From Frankineae bacterium MT45 (GTDB lineage: Bacteria; Actinomycetota; Actinomycetes; Mycobacteriales; Jatrophihabitantaceae), in contig LT629697.1 of NCBI GenBank assembly GCA_900100325.1, positions 3,283,423-3,347,422 on the forward strand: DNA of 64,000 nucleotides, given 5' to 3'. A model generated the notes under the pieces. That model was not told where the DNA came from. It saw nothing but the letters and a program-made list of their open reading frames with translations, and searched no databases. How positions within the stretch are numbered: position 1 is the stretch's first letter; every line of letters starts with the position of its first letter. This document shows, piece by piece, positions 20,364 to 29,458 of this stretch. Position numbers and translations under genes: made by a program.

Positions 20364-21736
20364 GACTCGTCCCGGACGAGGAGGGTGCGCGCCTCGCCCA
20401 CGGTTACCACGGAGCCCGTGATCAGCACGCCGGCTCCGGCCAGGATGCCGTCGGCGTTCTCCTCGGCCAGCCGCACCGCCGTCTCGATGGCGTCGTCCAG
20501 TCGCGGCTCGACGGTGACCCGGTCCGAGCCGAAGATCGGCACGGCGTCGGCGGCCAGGTCGTCGGCCTCCAACGCCCGGCTGGAGCTGTTCTGGGTCACC
20601 ACGATCTCATCCAGCACCGGCTCGAGGAGTTCCAACAGCCCGCTGGCGTCCTTGTCGGCCAGCACCGCGACGACCCCGATGAGGCGCCGGAAGTCGTACT
20701 CCTCGCTGATCGCCTCGACGGTGGCGGTCATCCCGGCCACGTTGTGGGCGGCGTCCAGGATCACCGTCGGTGCGGTGCGCACCGTCTCCAGGCGGCCGGG
20801 GGAGGCGACCGCGGCGAAGGCCTCGCGCACGATGTCGATGTCGATCGGTCCCTGCTCAGCGCCAGCGCCGAAGAAGACCTCGACGGCGGCCAGGGCCAGG
20901 CCGGCATTCTGCGCCTGATGGGCTCCGTGCAGCGGCAGGAAGATGTCGCGGTACTCCCCGCCCAGCCCCTGCAGCGCGATCAGCTGACCGCCGACGGCCA
21001 TCTGCCGGTCCAGCACGCCGAACTCCAGGCCCTCCCGGGCCACGGCGGCCTCCACCTCGACGCTGCGGCGTAGCAGTTCGCCCGCGGCCTCATTCGGCTG
21101 CGCGGCCAGTACCGCGGTGGCGCCGGCCTTGATGATCCCGGCCTTCTCGCGGGCGATCTCCTCGACGGTGCCGCCGAGCACCTTGACGTGGTCGAGGGCG
21201 ATCGGGGTGACCACGGCGATCTCCGCGTCGATGACATTGGTCGCGTCCCACTCGCCGCCGAGCCCGACCTCCACCACCGCTACGTCGACCGGGGTGTCGG
21301 CGAATATCGCGTAAGCCAGCGCCGTCATGATCTCGAAGAAGCTTAGTTTTATGTCGAATTGAGCGTCGACCATGTCGATGTACGGCGCGATGTCGGCGTA
21401 GGCCTCGACGAAGGTACGGTCGGAGACCTCGTCGCCGTCGAGCACGATCCGCTCGTTGATGCGGGAGAGATGCGGGCTCGTGTAACGGCCGGTGCGCAGC
21501 CCGAAGGCGCGCAGCAACTCCTCGATCATCCGGGCCGTGCTGGTCTTGCCGTTGGTCCCGGTGATGTGGATCGCGCGGTAGGCCCGCTGCGGCTCACCGA
21601 GCAGGTCCAGCAACGCGACGATGCGCTCCTTCGTCGGGTCCATCCGGCCCTCACCCCAGCGTGAGGTGATCTCGGCCTCCACCCGCCCTAGCAGCGCCGC
21701 GTACTTCTCTGCCTCAGTTTTCGCCACGTCGGGCAA
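20360..21736 (-). CDS. folC: Dihydrofolate synthase / folylpolyglutamate synthase
   Basis: This is a 458-aa Mur-ligase-type enzyme that adds glutamate to dihydropteroate and folates. The P-loop is HITGTNGKTSTARMIEELL near residue 60. Other family segments are GLGGEWDATNVIDAEIAVVTPIALDH (Mg site), and VILDAAHNVAGM in the C-terminal domain. It heads the folC-DUF4233-ndk run. valS, its frequent neighbour in other genomes, is instead at 34459-37050 here. Confidence 0.94.
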   Translation of the reverse strand: MPDVAKTEAEKYAALLGRVEAEITSRWGEGRMDPTKERIVALLDLLGEPQRAYRAIHITGTNGKTSTARMIEELLRAFGLRTGRYTSPHLSRINERIVLDGDEVSDRTFVEAYADIAPYIDMVDAQFDIKLSFFEIMTALAYAIFADTPVDVAVVEVGLGGEWDATNVIDAEIAVVTPIALDHVKVLGGTVEEIAREKAGIIKAGATAVLAAQPNEAAGELLRRSVEVEAAVAREGLEFGVLDRQMAVGGQLIALQGLGGEYRDIFLPLHGAHQAQNAGLALAAVEVFFGAGAEQGPIDIDIVREAFAAVASPGRLETVRTAPTVILDAAHNVAGMTATVEAISEEYDFRRLIGVVAVLADKDASGLLELLEPVLDEIVVTQNSSSRALEADDLAADAVPIFGSDRVTVEPRLDDAIETAVRLAEENADGILAGAGVLITGSVVTVGEARTLLVRDES

Positions 21737-21763
21737 TTCTACGGACGCGGGCGACCCGGCCGG

Positions 21764-22963
21764 TCACGGTCGGCTGAACGGGTTGGCCAGCAGCCCCTTG
21801 AAGGCCAATTCGGCCGCGCCCAGCAGCGAGGAGTCCTGCCCAAGGCCGGCGCCGCAGAGTTGCAGCGAGCCGTGCGCGGTGTCGAAGGCGTGCTTGTTGA
21901 GGGCCGCCTCGACGTCCTCCTGAGCCACCTCGATCACCGCAGCCAGCAGGCCGCCGAGTACTACCCGCTGCGGGTTCAGCACGTTCACCAGGTTGGCCAG
22001 CGTGCGTCCGAGCGGATTGGCGATCGAGCGCAGTCCGGTGATGGCCGCCTCGTCGCCGCTGCGCACCAGCGACTGCAGCCAGGCCGCGGCGCTGGAGGTG
22101 GTGCCGGCCTTCTGCCCGACCGTGGCCAGCACGGCGGCCTGGCCGATGTAGGTCTCCGCGCAGCCACGGTTGCCGCAGTGGCAGAGCGGTCCGGCCGGGT
22201 CGAGGACGACGTGGCCGATCTCGCCGGCCCGTCCGTCGTGTCCGCGCAGCGCCACACCGTTGGTGACGATTCCGGCGCCGACCCCGATACGTCCGGTCAG
22301 ATAGACGACGTCCTCGCAGTCCCGGGCCGCCCCGCGCAGGTGTTCGGCCATCACGCCGAGGTCGGCGTCGTTGCCCAGTTCGATCGGCAGCTGGACCGGC
22401 TGCTCTTCGTGGAGGCGGTCGGCGATCATGGCGGCGAAGGCCAGGTCACGCCAATTCAGGTTGGGCGAGAGCGAGATGCAGAGCCCGTCCCGGGTCACCG
22501 TGCCGGGGACGCTGATCCCGACGCCGACCGGCCAGGACTCCCCCGCGGCGCCGGCGATCAGCGACTTCACGTGCGAGGCGATGACGCCGGCGACGTGGGA
22601 GGCACCACGCTCACTTGGTTCCAGCGTGGATTCCTGCCGATTCAGGACCTGACCGGTGAGACCGACCGCAGCGCTGGCGACCCGATCCACCTCGATGTCG
22701 ACGGCGACCGCGAACGGGCCGTCGCCGCTCGGGCCGACCATGTGTGACGGCCGGCCGGCCCGATCTCTGCGGCTCGGTACGAACTCCGAGACGAGCCCGA
22801 GTTCGGTCAGATCAGCTACCAGAACGCCGATGGTGGAGCGGTTGAGGCCGAGCCGCTGCGTCAGCTCGGCTCTCGACAGCTCACCGTGGCGGTGGATCTC
22901 CTCCAGCAACAGGCCCAGGTTGTGACGTCTTATGTCATCCGGGCGAGCAGCTGAGCGAAGCAT
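21764..22963 (-). CDS. ROK family transcriptional regulator (sugar operon, transporter side)
   Basis: This is a 399-aa ROK repressor. An N-terminal winged helix (GELSRAELTQRLGLNRSTIGVLVADL) is followed by a sugar-kinase fold with the ROK zinc motif CHCGNRGCAE. Such proteins release DNA on binding a sugar. I chose the ATG at 22963 (MLRSAARPDDIRRHN) because it begins at the usual family start and lies 10 nt after the permease stop. As the last gene of the lipoprotein-ATPase-permease operon it probably controls that operon. It is a different protein from the second ROK gene at 29459. Confidence 0.88.
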   Translation of the reverse strand: MLRSAARPDDIRRHNLGLLLEEIHRHGELSRAELTQRLGLNRSTIGVLVADLTELGLVSEFVPSRRDRAGRPSHMVGPSGDGPFAVAVDIEVDRVASAAVGLTGQVLNRQESTLEPSERGASHVAGVIASHVKSLIAGAAGESWPVGVGISVPGTVTRDGLCISLSPNLNWRDLAFAAMIADRLHEEQPVQLPIELGNDADLGVMAEHLRGAARDCEDVVYLTGRIGVGAGIVTNGVALRGHDGRAGEIGHVVLDPAGPLCHCGNRGCAETYIGQAAVLATVGQKAGTTSSAAAWLQSLVRSGDEAAITGLRSIANPLGRTLANLVNVLNPQRVVLGGLLAAVIEVAQEDVEAALNKHAFDTAHGSLQLCGAGLGQDSSLLGAAELAFKGLLANPFSRP

Positions 22964-22973
22964 CTGCGTCCAG

Positions 22974-24428
22974 CTACCTAGCCGCTGTGGCGCGTCTGCG
23001 CGACAGCGCGTCGACACTGGCCGCGAGCAGCAGGAATCCACCCGTGATCATGTACTCGTACTCGGGGCCGAGACCCTTCAGGCCGAGCCCGTTGGGGATC
23101 ATCGCGATGACCAGCGCACCGATGATGCCGTCGCGGATCTTGCCTCGCCCACCGAATAGCGAAGTTCCACCGATGACGGCGGCGCCCACCGCGTACAGCT
23201 GGTCGGTGTGAGCGCCGAAGTCCGACGGAACACCACCCTGCTTCGACGCACCGATGATGCCGGCCAGCCCGGCCATGCCGGAGGCGATGATGAAGACCGA
23301 CAGGCGGATCCGCCGCACGTCGATACCGGCCCGACGGGCCGCCTCCGTGTTACCACCGGTGGCATAGATGTAGCGGCCGTAGCGGGTCTTTGTCGTGACC
23401 AGCGTCCAGAGGACGAAGACGACCGCGACGATCGGGATGACCCACGGCACGCCCTCGAGGGTGGCGAAGACACTGCGGGCCCGGTTCTGGTTCAGGACGT
23501 AGACGGCCAGGCCGGTCGTCACCGTGATCAGCACCGCGCGCAGGATCACCAGATCCAGTGGCTCACCGGTGAGCTTCGCCCTGCGCTTGCTCACCGAGCG
23601 GCCGATCGTGAAGGCGGCATAGAGCGCCATCGAGATGGCCCATAGCGTCCACGACAGACCGATGGTCATGTTGCCGTTCTCGATGTTGTTCACGAGGTTG
23701 AACTGCCGCGTCGGGATCGCATTGCTGGCGCCGATGAACTTCAGCAACACGCCCTGGAATGCCAGGAAGAGGGCCAGCGTCACGATGAAGGATGGGATTC
23801 CGATATGCGCCACCAGGAAGCCGATGGTCGTGCCGATCGAGACACCGACGGCGATCGCGACGAACATCGCGAGCAACTGGTACTGATCCAGCTTGGTGAC
23901 GATGCAGATGATGCCGGCCAGAATGATGGCCAACGGAATCCACAGCCGATAGAAGGTGGCGATCCCGGCGGCCAGGACGAAGAAGGCCAGGAAGACGACG
24001 TAGGTCGTCGTGCCGAGGGCGGCGTTCAGGTCGCCCTTGTGATTGAGAGCCAGCGCCATCGTCACGGCCGCGACACCACTAGCGGTACCGATCGACAGGT
24101 CGATCTCGCCGAGAAGCAGCACGAAGATCGTGCCCATGGCCAGGATCGCGTACGGCGCGGCCTGGGTCAGGAAGTTGGCGAAGTTCGCCTTGGAGAGGAA
24201 GAGATTGTTGGCCGTGTAGAAGATCGCGACCAGCACCAGCACACCGACGACGGCCGGCAGTGCGCCGACGTCGCCGCCGCGCACCTTCTGCTGATAGTTA
24301 CGGAACGCCTCGCCGATGTTCTTCGCGCCGACGTCGTTGGCAAAGTCCGAAGCGGCGACCGTGGGCGGGGTGGCTGCGGTGGCGTTGGTGGACCCGGAGG
24401 TCAGGAGGTCTTTTTCGGAATCAGTCAT
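22974..24428 (-). CDS. Sugar ABC transporter permease (XylH/FrcC-like)
   Basis: This is a 484-aa membrane protein of the ribose/xylose BPD_transp_2 class with about ten or more helices. Landmarks are GTIFVLLLGEIDLSIGTASG near the N-terminus, the GGNTEAARRAGID cytoplasmic loop and VIGGTSLFGGRGKIRDG near the C-terminus. The ATG at 24428 gives a hydrophilic N-tail rich in Ala/Thr. It imports a monosaccharide, most likely D-xylose given the divergent xylA and xylB. It lies between the ATPase and the ROK regulator. Confidence 0.9.
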   Translation of the reverse strand: MTDSEKDLLTSGSTNATAATPPTVAASDFANDVGAKNIGEAFRNYQQKVRGGDVGALPAVVGVLVLVAIFYTANNLFLSKANFANFLTQAAPYAILAMGTIFVLLLGEIDLSIGTASGVAAVTMALALNHKGDLNAALGTTTYVVFLAFFVLAAGIATFYRLWIPLAIILAGIICIVTKLDQYQLLAMFVAIAVGVSIGTTIGFLVAHIGIPSFIVTLALFLAFQGVLLKFIGASNAIPTRQFNLVNNIENGNMTIGLSWTLWAISMALYAAFTIGRSVSKRRAKLTGEPLDLVILRAVLITVTTGLAVYVLNQNRARSVFATLEGVPWVIPIVAVVFVLWTLVTTKTRYGRYIYATGGNTEAARRAGIDVRRIRLSVFIIASGMAGLAGIIGASKQGGVPSDFGAHTDQLYAVGAAVIGGTSLFGGRGKIRDGIIGALVIAMIPNGLGLKGLGPEYEYMITGGFLLLAASVDALSRRRATAAR

Positions 24429-24447
24429 GGCTGCGTGGTCAGTCCTC

Positions 24448-25227
24448 TCACATGCTCGCGTTTGCGGTGGCCGCAGAGAGGCCGAGGTCTCCGGAGCGCC
24501 CGGAGGTGATGAGCTCGACCAGCTGACTCGTCGAACTGTTCTTGATCTCCACCTCCGCCGCGATCCGGCCGAGGAACAAGGCGTCGGCCCGGTCACAGAC
24601 CTCCATGACGTCGTTCATGTTGTGCGAGATGAGCACAACCCCGACGCCGGAGTCGGCAAGGCGCCGGACGAGGTCGAGCACCTGGCGCGTCTGGGCGACA
24701 CCGAGGGCTGCGGTCGGCTCATCCAGGAAGACGACCTGTGATTTCCAGAGCGCGGCCTTGGCGATCGCTACCGTCTGCCGCTGCCCACCGGAGAGGCTGG
24801 CGACGAGCTGGCGGACGGACTTGACGGTGCGCACCGAGAGGCTGGCCAGCGTCTCGCGGGCCTGCATCTCCATGGTGGACTCGTCGATCGAACCGAACTT
24901 GGTCTTCAGCTCGCGACCCAGGAACATGTTCTGCACGATGTCGAGGTTGTCGCAGAGGGCGAGGTCCTGGTACACGATCTCGATACCCAACGCCGAGGCG
25001 TCACGCGGGCCGTGGATGTTCACCGGCTTCCCCTCGAAGAGGAACTCCCCGTTGTCGACCGGGTAAATACCCGCGATGCACTTGACCAGGGTGGACTTGC
25101 CGGCACCGTTGTCACCGATGAGGGCCGTCACCTCCCCCGGATAGACGGCGAAGTCCACGTCATGCAACACATGGACCGGGCCAAAGCTCTTGTTAACTCC
25201 GCGCAACTGCAGAATCGGATCAGGCAT
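24448..25227 (-). CDS. Sugar ABC transporter ATP-binding protein, single domain
   Basis: This is a 259-aa ABC ATPase with Walker A GDNGAGKST, signature LSGGQRQTVAIAKAAL and Walker B VVFLDEPTAALG. Carbohydrate importers of this class often have two fused ATPase domains of about 500 aa; this one has a single domain, like the FrcA type, and would act as a homodimer. The ATG at 25227 follows the lipoprotein gene after a 178-nt gap that carries a hairpin. It ends 19 nt before the permease start. Confidence 0.9.
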   Translation of the reverse strand: MPDPILQLRGVNKSFGPVHVLHDVDFAVYPGEVTALIGDNGAGKSTLVKCIAGIYPVDNGEFLFEGKPVNIHGPRDASALGIEIVYQDLALCDNLDIVQNMFLGRELKTKFGSIDESTMEMQARETLASLSVRTVKSVRQLVASLSGGQRQTVAIAKAALWKSQVVFLDEPTAALGVAQTRQVLDLVRRLADSGVGVVLISHNMNDVMEVCDRADALFLGRIAAEVEIKNSSTSQLVELITSGRSGDLGLSAATANASM

Positions 25228-25335
25228 CGAAACTCCTCGCCTTGAAGAAGGTCTTGTGGTTCCCGTTGTACACCCGCGCCGCTCCAACCGAGCGCATACC
25301 CGTCGGTGTCACAGAGTCGGGTCGAAACGCAGAGC

Positions 25336-25366
25336 GGCGGGGACCGGAATCACTCCGATCCCCGCC
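25336..25366 (-). terminator. Stem-loop between the sugar-binding lipoprotein gene and its ATPase gene
   Basis: A 13-bp stem with one mismatch (25336-25348 with 25354-25366) surrounds a 5-nt loop. It lies 40 nt downstream of the lipoprotein stop on the minus strand, without a T-tract. Such intercistronic hairpins are known to stabilise upstream mRNA or partly stop transcription, so that the binding protein is made in excess over the membrane parts. That role is inferred here. Confidence 0.6.
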
Positions 25367-25405
25367 ACTCAGCTTGAAGCAGCTCCTGAAGTCAGGAGAT
25401 CTTGA

Positions 25406-26518
25406 TTAGGAGATTCCAGCCTTGGTGCAAGCCGCGGCGTAGGCCGGCGTGCACAGGTCCGAGGCCTTGACGAACCCGTCGCTGACCGGCTTGGAGATGT
25501 TGGAGATGTTGACCGCAACCGGGGTCAGCAGCACCGACGGGACGTCGCGGTTGCCCGTGGCGTCGTGGACGGTGCCCGTGGTCTTGCCGGTCTCGCCCTT
25601 GAGGAGCGAGATCGCCAGGGCCGCGAGGGCGTTGGCCTCATCCGCGATCGGCTTGTAGACCGTCATGCACTGGTCGCCGGCGAGGATGTTCTGCAGACCC
25701 TGGACGGTGGCGTCCTGTCCGGTGACCGGAACCTGCAGGTGGTTCTTCTTGAGCACGGTGATCGCGGCGTTGCCGAGGCCGTCGTTGGCGGCGAGAACGC
25801 CGTCAACCTTGCCGCCGGCAGCGGTGAGCAGCTGCTCGAAGATGGTGCCGGCCTGCGCGTTGTCCCAGTTCGGAACGCTCTGGTTGCCGGCCTTCACGAG
25901 GGTGCCGTTCGCGTACAGCGGGTCGAGGACCGAGTTGTAGCCCTGCGCGAAGAGCGTCGCGTTGTTGTCCGTCGGCGAGCCGTTGAGCTCGATGACCTTC
26001 GCCTTGGGGATGTTCTTGGCCTTGATGCAGGAGACCAGACCCTGGCCCTGCAGCTCGCCGACCTTCACGTTGTCGAAGGAGACGTAGTAGTCGGCCGTAC
26101 CACCGAGGGTCAGTCGGTCGTAGTCGATCGTCTTGACGCCAGCCGCCTTGGCCGTCGCCTCGATCTGCGCGCCGGTGGTGCTGTCCAGGTTGACGATCGC
26201 GAGGACGGAGACGCCCTCGGTGATCATCGACTGGGCGATGGTGATCATCTTGCTCTTGTCACCGAGTGCGTTCTGAATGTCAGCCTGGACGCCGGCGGTC
26301 GCAAAGGCCTTCGTCAGCAGCGGCTTGTCGAAGCTCTCCCAGCGAGCCGAGGACTGCGTGTCCGGCAGGATCACGCCGACCTTGCCCTTGACGGTGCTTC
26401 CCGACGAGGAGGCTGAACCTGTACTGCTCGAACTCGACTTCTTGCTGCTGCTGCATCCGGTGAGCACGAGTGCTACGGCCAGACCACCAGTGACGAGGCC
26501 AATGACGCTCTTGCGCAT
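25406..26518 (-). CDS. Sugar ABC transporter substrate-binding lipoprotein (XylF-like)
   Basis: This is a 370-aa protein of the periplasmic-binding-protein type I class (D-xylose/ribose group). The N-terminus is a lipoprotein signal, MRKSVIGLVTGG then lipobox LTGC with Cys22. A Ser/Lys-rich linker follows before the fold begins at VKGKVGVILPDTQSSARWE. The ATG at 26518 is preceded by a purine-rich site. Divergence from xylA makes xylose the best guess. It is the first gene of the leftward operon and should be the most expressed, given the hairpin after it. Confidence 0.9.
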   Translation of the reverse strand: MRKSVIGLVTGGLAVALVLTGCSSSKKSSSSSTGSASSSGSTVKGKVGVILPDTQSSARWESFDKPLLTKAFATAGVQADIQNALGDKSKMITIAQSMITEGVSVLAIVNLDSTTGAQIEATAKAAGVKTIDYDRLTLGGTADYYVSFDNVKVGELQGQGLVSCIKAKNIPKAKVIELNGSPTDNNATLFAQGYNSVLDPLYANGTLVKAGNQSVPNWDNAQAGTIFEQLLTAAGGKVDGVLAANDGLGNAAITVLKKNHLQVPVTGQDATVQGLQNILAGDQCMTVYKPIADEANALAALAISLLKGETGKTTGTVHDATGNRDVPSVLLTPVAVNISNISKPVSDGFVKASDLCTPAYAAACTKAGIS

Positions 26519-26593
26519 GGGCACTACCGCCTTTCGCGGGGCATGTGATCGACCCCAGCCACGGGGCGTGCTGGGTCTTCGATCAGGAATGAA

Positions 26594-26610
26594 TGTTGTG
26601 GGCGACAACA
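26594..26610. promoter_or_regulatory. Palindromic operator candidate in the divergent xylose control region
   Basis: There is an inverted repeat of TGTTGT and ACAACA arms with a 5-nt spacer, 76 nt upstream of the lipoprotein start. It lies in the 264-nt region between the leftward transporter operon and rightward xylA. A second near-palindrome, AACCAATTTGTT, is at 26644-26655. AT-rich palindromes of this size suit ROK/XylR repressors. Which of the two ROK proteins binds is unknown. Confidence 0.5.
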
Positions 26611-26782
26611 TATCCCACGAGTCGGTGACCCAGACAACACTGCAACCAATTTGTTATACGAAGGATTCATTCATGAAACGCAAGGCTTCGATATGTTCAG
26701 AGGAACCCAACCTTGCTCCACGCCCTCCCGGGGGATACTGTGGGCTCATTAGTTGAGTCCCTAAACAAAAGAAGGCGACACC

Positions 26783-27973
26783 ATGACGCAGACCCCCACC
26801 AAGGCCGACAAGTTCAGTTTCGGAATGTGGACGGTCGGGTGGCGAGCGCAGGATCCGTTCGGAGACGCGACCCGCCCCGCCCTTGACCCCGTCGAGTCGG
26901 TTCACCGGCTGGCCGAACTCGGCGCCTGGGGCATCACCTTCCACGACAACGACCTGATTCCCTTCGACGCCACCGCGGCGGAGCGGGACCGGCTGATCGC
27001 CCGCTTCAAGGACGCTCTCAACGAGACCGGCCTGCAGACGCCGATGCTCACCACCAACCTCTTCACCCACCCGGTCTTCAAGGACGGCGGCTTCACCAGC
27101 AACGATCGATCGGTGCGCCGATTCGCGCTGCGCAAGGTGATCCGCAATATCGATCTGGCCGCCGAACTAGGCGCAAAAACCTACGTGTTCTGGGGCGGCC
27201 GCGAGGGCGCCGAGTACGACGGCGCCAAGGACGTCGGCGCCGCACTGGACCGCTATCGCGAGGGGATCGACCTGCTCGCCTCCTACGTGAAGGAGCGCAA
27301 CTACGACCTGCGCTTCGCGCTGGAGCCGAAGCCGAACGAGCCCCGCGGCGACATCCTGCTGCCGACGGTCGGGCACGCCCTCGCCTTCATCGCCGAGCTC
27401 GAACACGGTGACATGGTCGGGGTCAACCCCGAGGTCGGGCACGAGCAGATGGCCGGGCTGAACTTCTCGGCCGGCATCGCGCAGGCGCTCTGGTCGAAGA
27501 AGCTCTTCCACATCGACCTCAATGGCCAGCGGGGCATCAAGTTCGACCAGGACCTGGTCTTCGGTCACGGCGACCTGATCAACGCGTTTTTCCTGGTCGA
27601 TCTCCTCGAGAACGGAGCCGTCGACGGCGGCCCGACCTACGACGGCCCGCGTCACTTCGACTACAAGCCCTCGCGCACCGAGGACATCACCGGCGTCTGG
27701 GACTCGGCCGCGGCCAACATGAGCATGTACCTGATGCTCAAGCAGCGTGCCGCCGCCTACCGGGCCGACCCGGAGGTGATCGAGGCGCGTGAGCAGGCGG
27801 GTGTGAGCACGCTCAGCACCCCGACCCTCAACCCGGGCGAGACGCTCGCGGATCTCCTCTCCGACACCGGCGCGTTCGAAGACTTCGACGCCACCAAGGC
27901 CGCCGAGCGGGGCTTCGGTTTCGTCCGCCTGCACCAGTTGGCGATGGAGCACATCCTCGGAGAGCGCAACTAG
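26783..27973 (+). CDS. xylA: Xylose isomerase
   Basis: This is a 396-aa isomerase of the short actinobacterial (class I) type, converting D-xylose to D-xylulose with two divalent metals. The catalytic His is in [10 protein letters not shown]. The metal ligands are in [17 protein letters not shown], with further ligands in [15 protein letters not shown] and HIDLNGQ. An AAGAAGG ribosome site precedes the ATG. It begins the rightward xylA-xylB-ROK operon and stops 2 nt before xylB. Confidence 0.96.
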   Translation: MTQTPTKADKFSFGMWTVGWRAQDPFGDATRPALDPVESVHRLAELGAWGITFHDNDLIPFDATAAERDRLIARFKDALNETGLQTPMLTTNLFTHPVFKDGGFTSNDRSVRRFALRKVIRNIDLAAELGAKTYVFWGGREGAEYDGAKDVGAALDRYREGIDLLASYVKERNYDLRFALEPKPNEPRGDILLPTVGHALAFIAELEHGDMVGVNPEVGHEQMAGLNFSAGIAQALWSKKLFHIDLNGQRGIKFDQDLVFGHGDLINAFFLVDLLENGAVDGGPTYDGPRHFDYKPSRTEDITGVWDSAAANMSMYLMLKQRAAAYRADPEVIEAREQAGVSTLSTPTLNPGETLADLLSDTGAFEDFDATKAAERGFGFVRLHQLAMEHILGERN

Positions 27974-27975
27974 CG

Positions 27976-29400
27976 ATGGAGTTGGTCGCCGGCGTCGACT
28001 CCTCGACGCAGTCGTGCAAGGTCGTGATCCGCGACGCCGCCAGCGGCGAGCTGCTCCGGGAGGGGCGGGCCGCCCATCCGGACGGCACGGCCATCGACCC
28101 CGAGCACTGGTGGGTGGCGCTGCAGATGGCGATCACCGACGCCGGCGGTCTGCAGGACGTAGCCGCGGTCTCGGTCGGCGGCCAGCAGCACGGGATGGTC
28201 TGCCTTGACTCCAGCGGCGAGGTGATCCGCGACGCCCTGCTCTGGAACGACACCCGATCCTCGGGCGCGGCGCTGGACCTCATCGGCGAACTAGGCGGGG
28301 CGCGGGCCTGGGCCGAGGCGGTCGGCTCAGTTCCGGTCGCCTCGTACACGGTCACCAAGCTGCGCTGGCTGCAGGACCACGAACCGGCGAACGCGGCCCG
28401 CACCGCCGCCGTCTGCCTCCCCCACGACTGGCTCACCTGGCGACTGGCCGGGAGTCCGGGCCTGGAGGCGCTCACCACCGACCGCGGTGACGCCAGCGGC
28501 ACCGGGTATTGGTCGCCGGCTAGCGGCGAGTACCGCCACGACATCGTCGACCTGGCCCTCGGGCACGACGTGCGACTGCCCCGGGTGTTGGGACCGGCCG
28601 AATCGGCCGGCCAGTTGGCACCGGCACTGAGCGGCGCCGCTCCCGCCCTGCTCGGGCCGGGCAGCGGTGACAATGCCGCCGCCGCGCTCGGCCTCGGCGC
28701 GGTGGAGGGGGACGTCATCATCTCCATCGGCACCTCCGGCGTCGTCTGCGCGGTGAGCTCGACCCCGGTGGCCGACGCCAGTGGCACGGTCTCGGGTTTC
28801 GCCTCGGCAACCGGCAGCTTCCTACCCCTGATCGCCACCCTGAACGCGGCCCGGGTGCTGGATGCCACGGCGGAACTGCTCGGGGTCGATCACGAGGAGC
28901 TCTCCCGTCTCGCCCTCAGCGCCGAGCCCGGCGCCGGCGGACTCACCATGATTCCTTACCTGGAGGGCGAGCGGACGCCCAACCGCCCCGACTCCACCGG
29001 CGCCCTGCACGGCATGCGGATGGCCAACATGACGCCGGCCAACCTGGCCCGGGCCGCCGTCGAGGGGCTGCTCTGCGGCCTGGCCGACGGCATGGATGCC
29101 CTGGTTTCACAGGGTGTTCAGATCGACCGGGCCATCCTCATCGGCGGCGGCGCGAAGTCGGAGGCGGTCTGCCGGATCGCTCCCAGCATCTTCGGCCGGC
29201 CGGTGATGGTGCCGGCCCCGGGCGAGTACGTAGCCGACGGCGCGGCCCGGCAGGCGGCCTGGGTGCTGAACCGCAGCCGCGACGAATCCGCCGCACCGCC
29301 GTCCTGGGTGCGGGCCGGATCCCGGACATTTGAAGGAGAAGCGAGCAAGCAGGTGCGTGATCGCTACGCCGAGGTGCGCGACCTCACCGCGAATCGTTGA
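27976..29400 (+). CDS. xylB: Xylulokinase
   Basis: This 474-aa FGGY kinase phosphorylates D-xylulose for entry into the pentose phosphate pathway. The N-terminal phosphate loop is [14 protein letters not shown] and the substrate segment is [11 protein letters not shown] followed by ALLWNDTRS. The second ATP-site segment is [14 protein letters not shown]. It starts 2 nt after xylA and is clearly cotranscribed. A ROK regulator gene follows after 58 nt. Confidence 0.95.
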   Translation: MELVAGVDSSTQSCKVVIRDAASGELLREGRAAHPDGTAIDPEHWWVALQMAITDAGGLQDVAAVSVGGQQHGMVCLDSSGEVIRDALLWNDTRSSGAALDLIGELGGARAWAEAVGSVPVASYTVTKLRWLQDHEPANAARTAAVCLPHDWLTWRLAGSPGLEALTTDRGDASGTGYWSPASGEYRHDIVDLALGHDVRLPRVLGPAESAGQLAPALSGAAPALLGPGSGDNAAAALGLGAVEGDVIISIGTSGVVCAVSSTPVADASGTVSGFASATGSFLPLIATLNAARVLDATAELLGVDHEELSRLALSAEPGAGGLTMIPYLEGERTPNRPDSTGALHGMRMANMTPANLARAAVEGLLCGLADGMDALVSQGVQIDRAILIGGGAKSEAVCRIAPSIFGRPVMVPAPGEYVADGAARQAAWVLNRSRDESAAPPSWVRAGSRTFEGEASKQVRDRYAEVRDLTANR

Positions 29401-29458
29401 TCCGCGAACTATCTCGGATGTGCTGGCATTGTCGGCCCGCACCCAGGAGACTGTTGTG

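Noticed and set aside
26644-26700. Riboswitch upstream of xylA
   Set aside because: No conserved riboswitch core could be recognised; only palindromes consistent with repressor sites are visible.
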